In this document: positions 62,880 to 64,000 of the stretch, piece after piece
Layout of the letters: each line of letters starts with the position of its first letter
How positions within the stretch are numbered: the stretch's first letter is position 1
Source of the DNA: Varroa destructor
Lineage: Eukaryota > Arthropoda > Arachnida > Mesostigmata > Varroidae
Assembly: GCF_002443255.2 (NCBI RefSeq)
Contig: NW_019211458.1
Coordinates: 35,396,096-35,460,095 of the forward strand
Reading direction: 5' to 3'
Length of the DNA stretch: 64,000 nucleotides
Position numbers and translations under genes: made by a program
Notes under the pieces: generated by a model
Told to the model about the DNA's origin: nothing
The model's input: only the letters and a program-made list of their open reading frames with translations
Databases searched by the model: none

Positions 62880-64000
62880 ATGAGTGCCGCGTCAACAATT
62901 CCGCCTGGAGCTGGCGGCGGTGATGAAGAAGCTTGGCTGTACGAGTCAAAAGAGACAGATGTTTTACCGCCGGGCGATGATTCTTCTCAAGAACCAGTGA
63001 GTACCTAGTTTTTTTTTGGAATACAAAAACAGCAGAGTATACTTGGTTGAGCACGCAAAATTCAAAGCATTTTATCCGTAAGGTTATAGAACTCCTAGTG
63101 CACTATTATTCTTTCTCGTGCAATTTACATGTCACCTAAAGCCAACACACACGCCCATATATATATATATATATATATGGGGCAAAACATGTTCCACAGT
63201 AAACACGAGCCTTATTAAAAAGTTTGAAAATGTTCGTAAAATCATGCACTTAATATTAGTAAATTTTGATGTTGTGGAAGACGATCTTTTCGCGTTCATA
63301 TTTATTGCCTTATAACACTGTCTACAAGTGTATGTTTTTGGAACAAACGGATTCTGGAATATTCTTGTTTTTCAATTATTTTCGTTTAAATTGTTGTTTT
63401 TTTTACGCAGGGCGTTCCCGGAGAGGATTCGCAGGAGGAACAGCAGGTGACGCTGGTGGAAGAGTCTCATGGCGAAAAGGAGAACGGCAAAAGTGATAAA
63501 GCAAACAAAGAGGACCTCGAGGAGGGCGAAGACGACGACGACGATGATGATGATGATGATGACGAAGATGAGATTGAGGTGAGAAAACGATTGCGCGCAC
63601 TATAATAAACAAACCTTTTCAAGCTGTTTCTTAAGACTTGTAAGACGCTTTGTCCTTAGTCTACCATTTATAATTCACGTATTATAATGATTAAAAATTA
63701 CCTTTTCACTCATATATATTCAATCTTGAAAGCATCTATAAAAAAAAGAATTTCATTCGGTAAAGATTAGATAGTCATGCAATATGCTTTATTTATTGTA
63801 TACGATCACAAATAAAGATCTAAACGATACTTTCGTAACATTCAAGTAAATGATGGTAAAGGTAAGCAAAATTATTTTCTAGCTCGGCAGATGACGACGA
63901 AACTTTCTTACAGGTCACAATCGGTGACACGAAATCGGCTCCAGTTCCACCAGGGGGTGCGGCAAGCGCTGTCTCCAGCGGGATCACCGCTGGAGCGCCC
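62880..64000 (+). CDS. FIP1L1: Pre-mRNA 3'-end-processing factor FIP1, N-terminal part, runs off the window
   Basis: FIP1 is a subunit of the nuclear cleavage and polyadenylation specificity factor; it recruits poly(A) polymerase and, in animals, binds U-rich RNA. Three exons are seen: 62880-62996, 63411-63578 and 63914-64000 (continuing), all phase 0 with GT..AG introns, for 124 residues. Residues 15-21 (DEEAWLY) match the conserved N-terminal DE.EWLYG. Residues 75-95 are an acidic tract including eleven consecutive Asp (80-90), typical of this region in FIP1. VTIGD at 96-100 matches the conserved VTIGDI that leads to the poly(A)-polymerase-binding part. The central conserved FIP1 motif and the C-terminal RD/RE-rich part lie beyond the window. 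The frame stays open upstream to another Met at 62769, but the start at 62880 agrees with the family's N-terminus. The Asp repeat is encoded by a GAC/GAT microsatellite that may vary in length. Confidence 0.9.
63157..63178. repeat. TA microsatellite in FIP1 intron 1
   Basis: Alternating TA tract of about 22 bases within the first FIP1 intron. Confidence 0.8.

Noticed and set aside
63403..63612. Histidine-rich minus-strand frame opposite FIP1 exon 2
   Set aside because: It is the reverse complement of the Asp-encoding GAC/GAT repeat of FIP1.
1..64000. CRISPR arrays, operons or bacterial mobile islands
   Set aside because: No regularly spaced direct repeats or ribosome-binding-site-linked gene strings; the gene structure is eukaryotic.

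Overview
The window is nuclear DNA from an animal, most likely an arthropod. Genes are split by spliceosomal introns of about 170-650 bases with GT..AG ends. The tRNA is of the eukaryotic type. The protein families are animal ones (adiponectin receptor, apolipoprotein-D-like lipocalin, PRMT3, FIP1). A short CCTAA (TTAGG-type, arthropod telomere) tract lies at 35.3 kb. Intron-poor genes, AT-rich low-density sequence and mariner, pogo-like and LINE relics would suit a chelicerate such as a mesostigmatan mite, but the species is inference and not shown by the sequence.

Layout. An intronless adiponectin-receptor/PAQR gene lies on + at 1755-2891. About 50 kb of AT-rich sequence follows in which I can support no intact protein gene. 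It holds microsatellites, small hairpins and decayed mobile elements: a pogo-like DDE transposase relic near 20.7-22.0 kb, an unidentified frame-broken coding stretch near 31.5-31.96 kb, a LINE reverse-transcriptase relic on the minus strand near 40.0-40.6 kb, and a mariner relic near 49.1-49.8 kb. A 100-N assembly gap sits at 51304-51403 between near-identical microsatellite junctions.

The last 11 kb is gene-dense. It has the last five exons of a secreted ApoD-like lipocalin (+, 53377-55554, first exon not found), a tRNA-Thr(UGU) gene (-, 56591-56662), a possible second DDE transposase relic (57.4-58.0 kb), a two-exon PRMT3 gene (-, 59593-61270), and the first three exons of FIP1 (+, 62880 to the window edge). 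PRMT3 and FIP1 are divergently arranged about 1.6 kb apart.

The genes do not form an operon or one pathway. They are a membrane receptor/hydrolase, a secreted lipid carrier, a ribosome-linked arginine methyltransferase, and a pre-mRNA 3'-end-processing factor. I found no undescribed multi-gene system. The most interesting points are the gene structures (intronless AdipoR; PRMT3 with one intron and a genomic A20 tract just past its stop), the lipocalin's unusual disulfide pattern, and the mobile-element relics.
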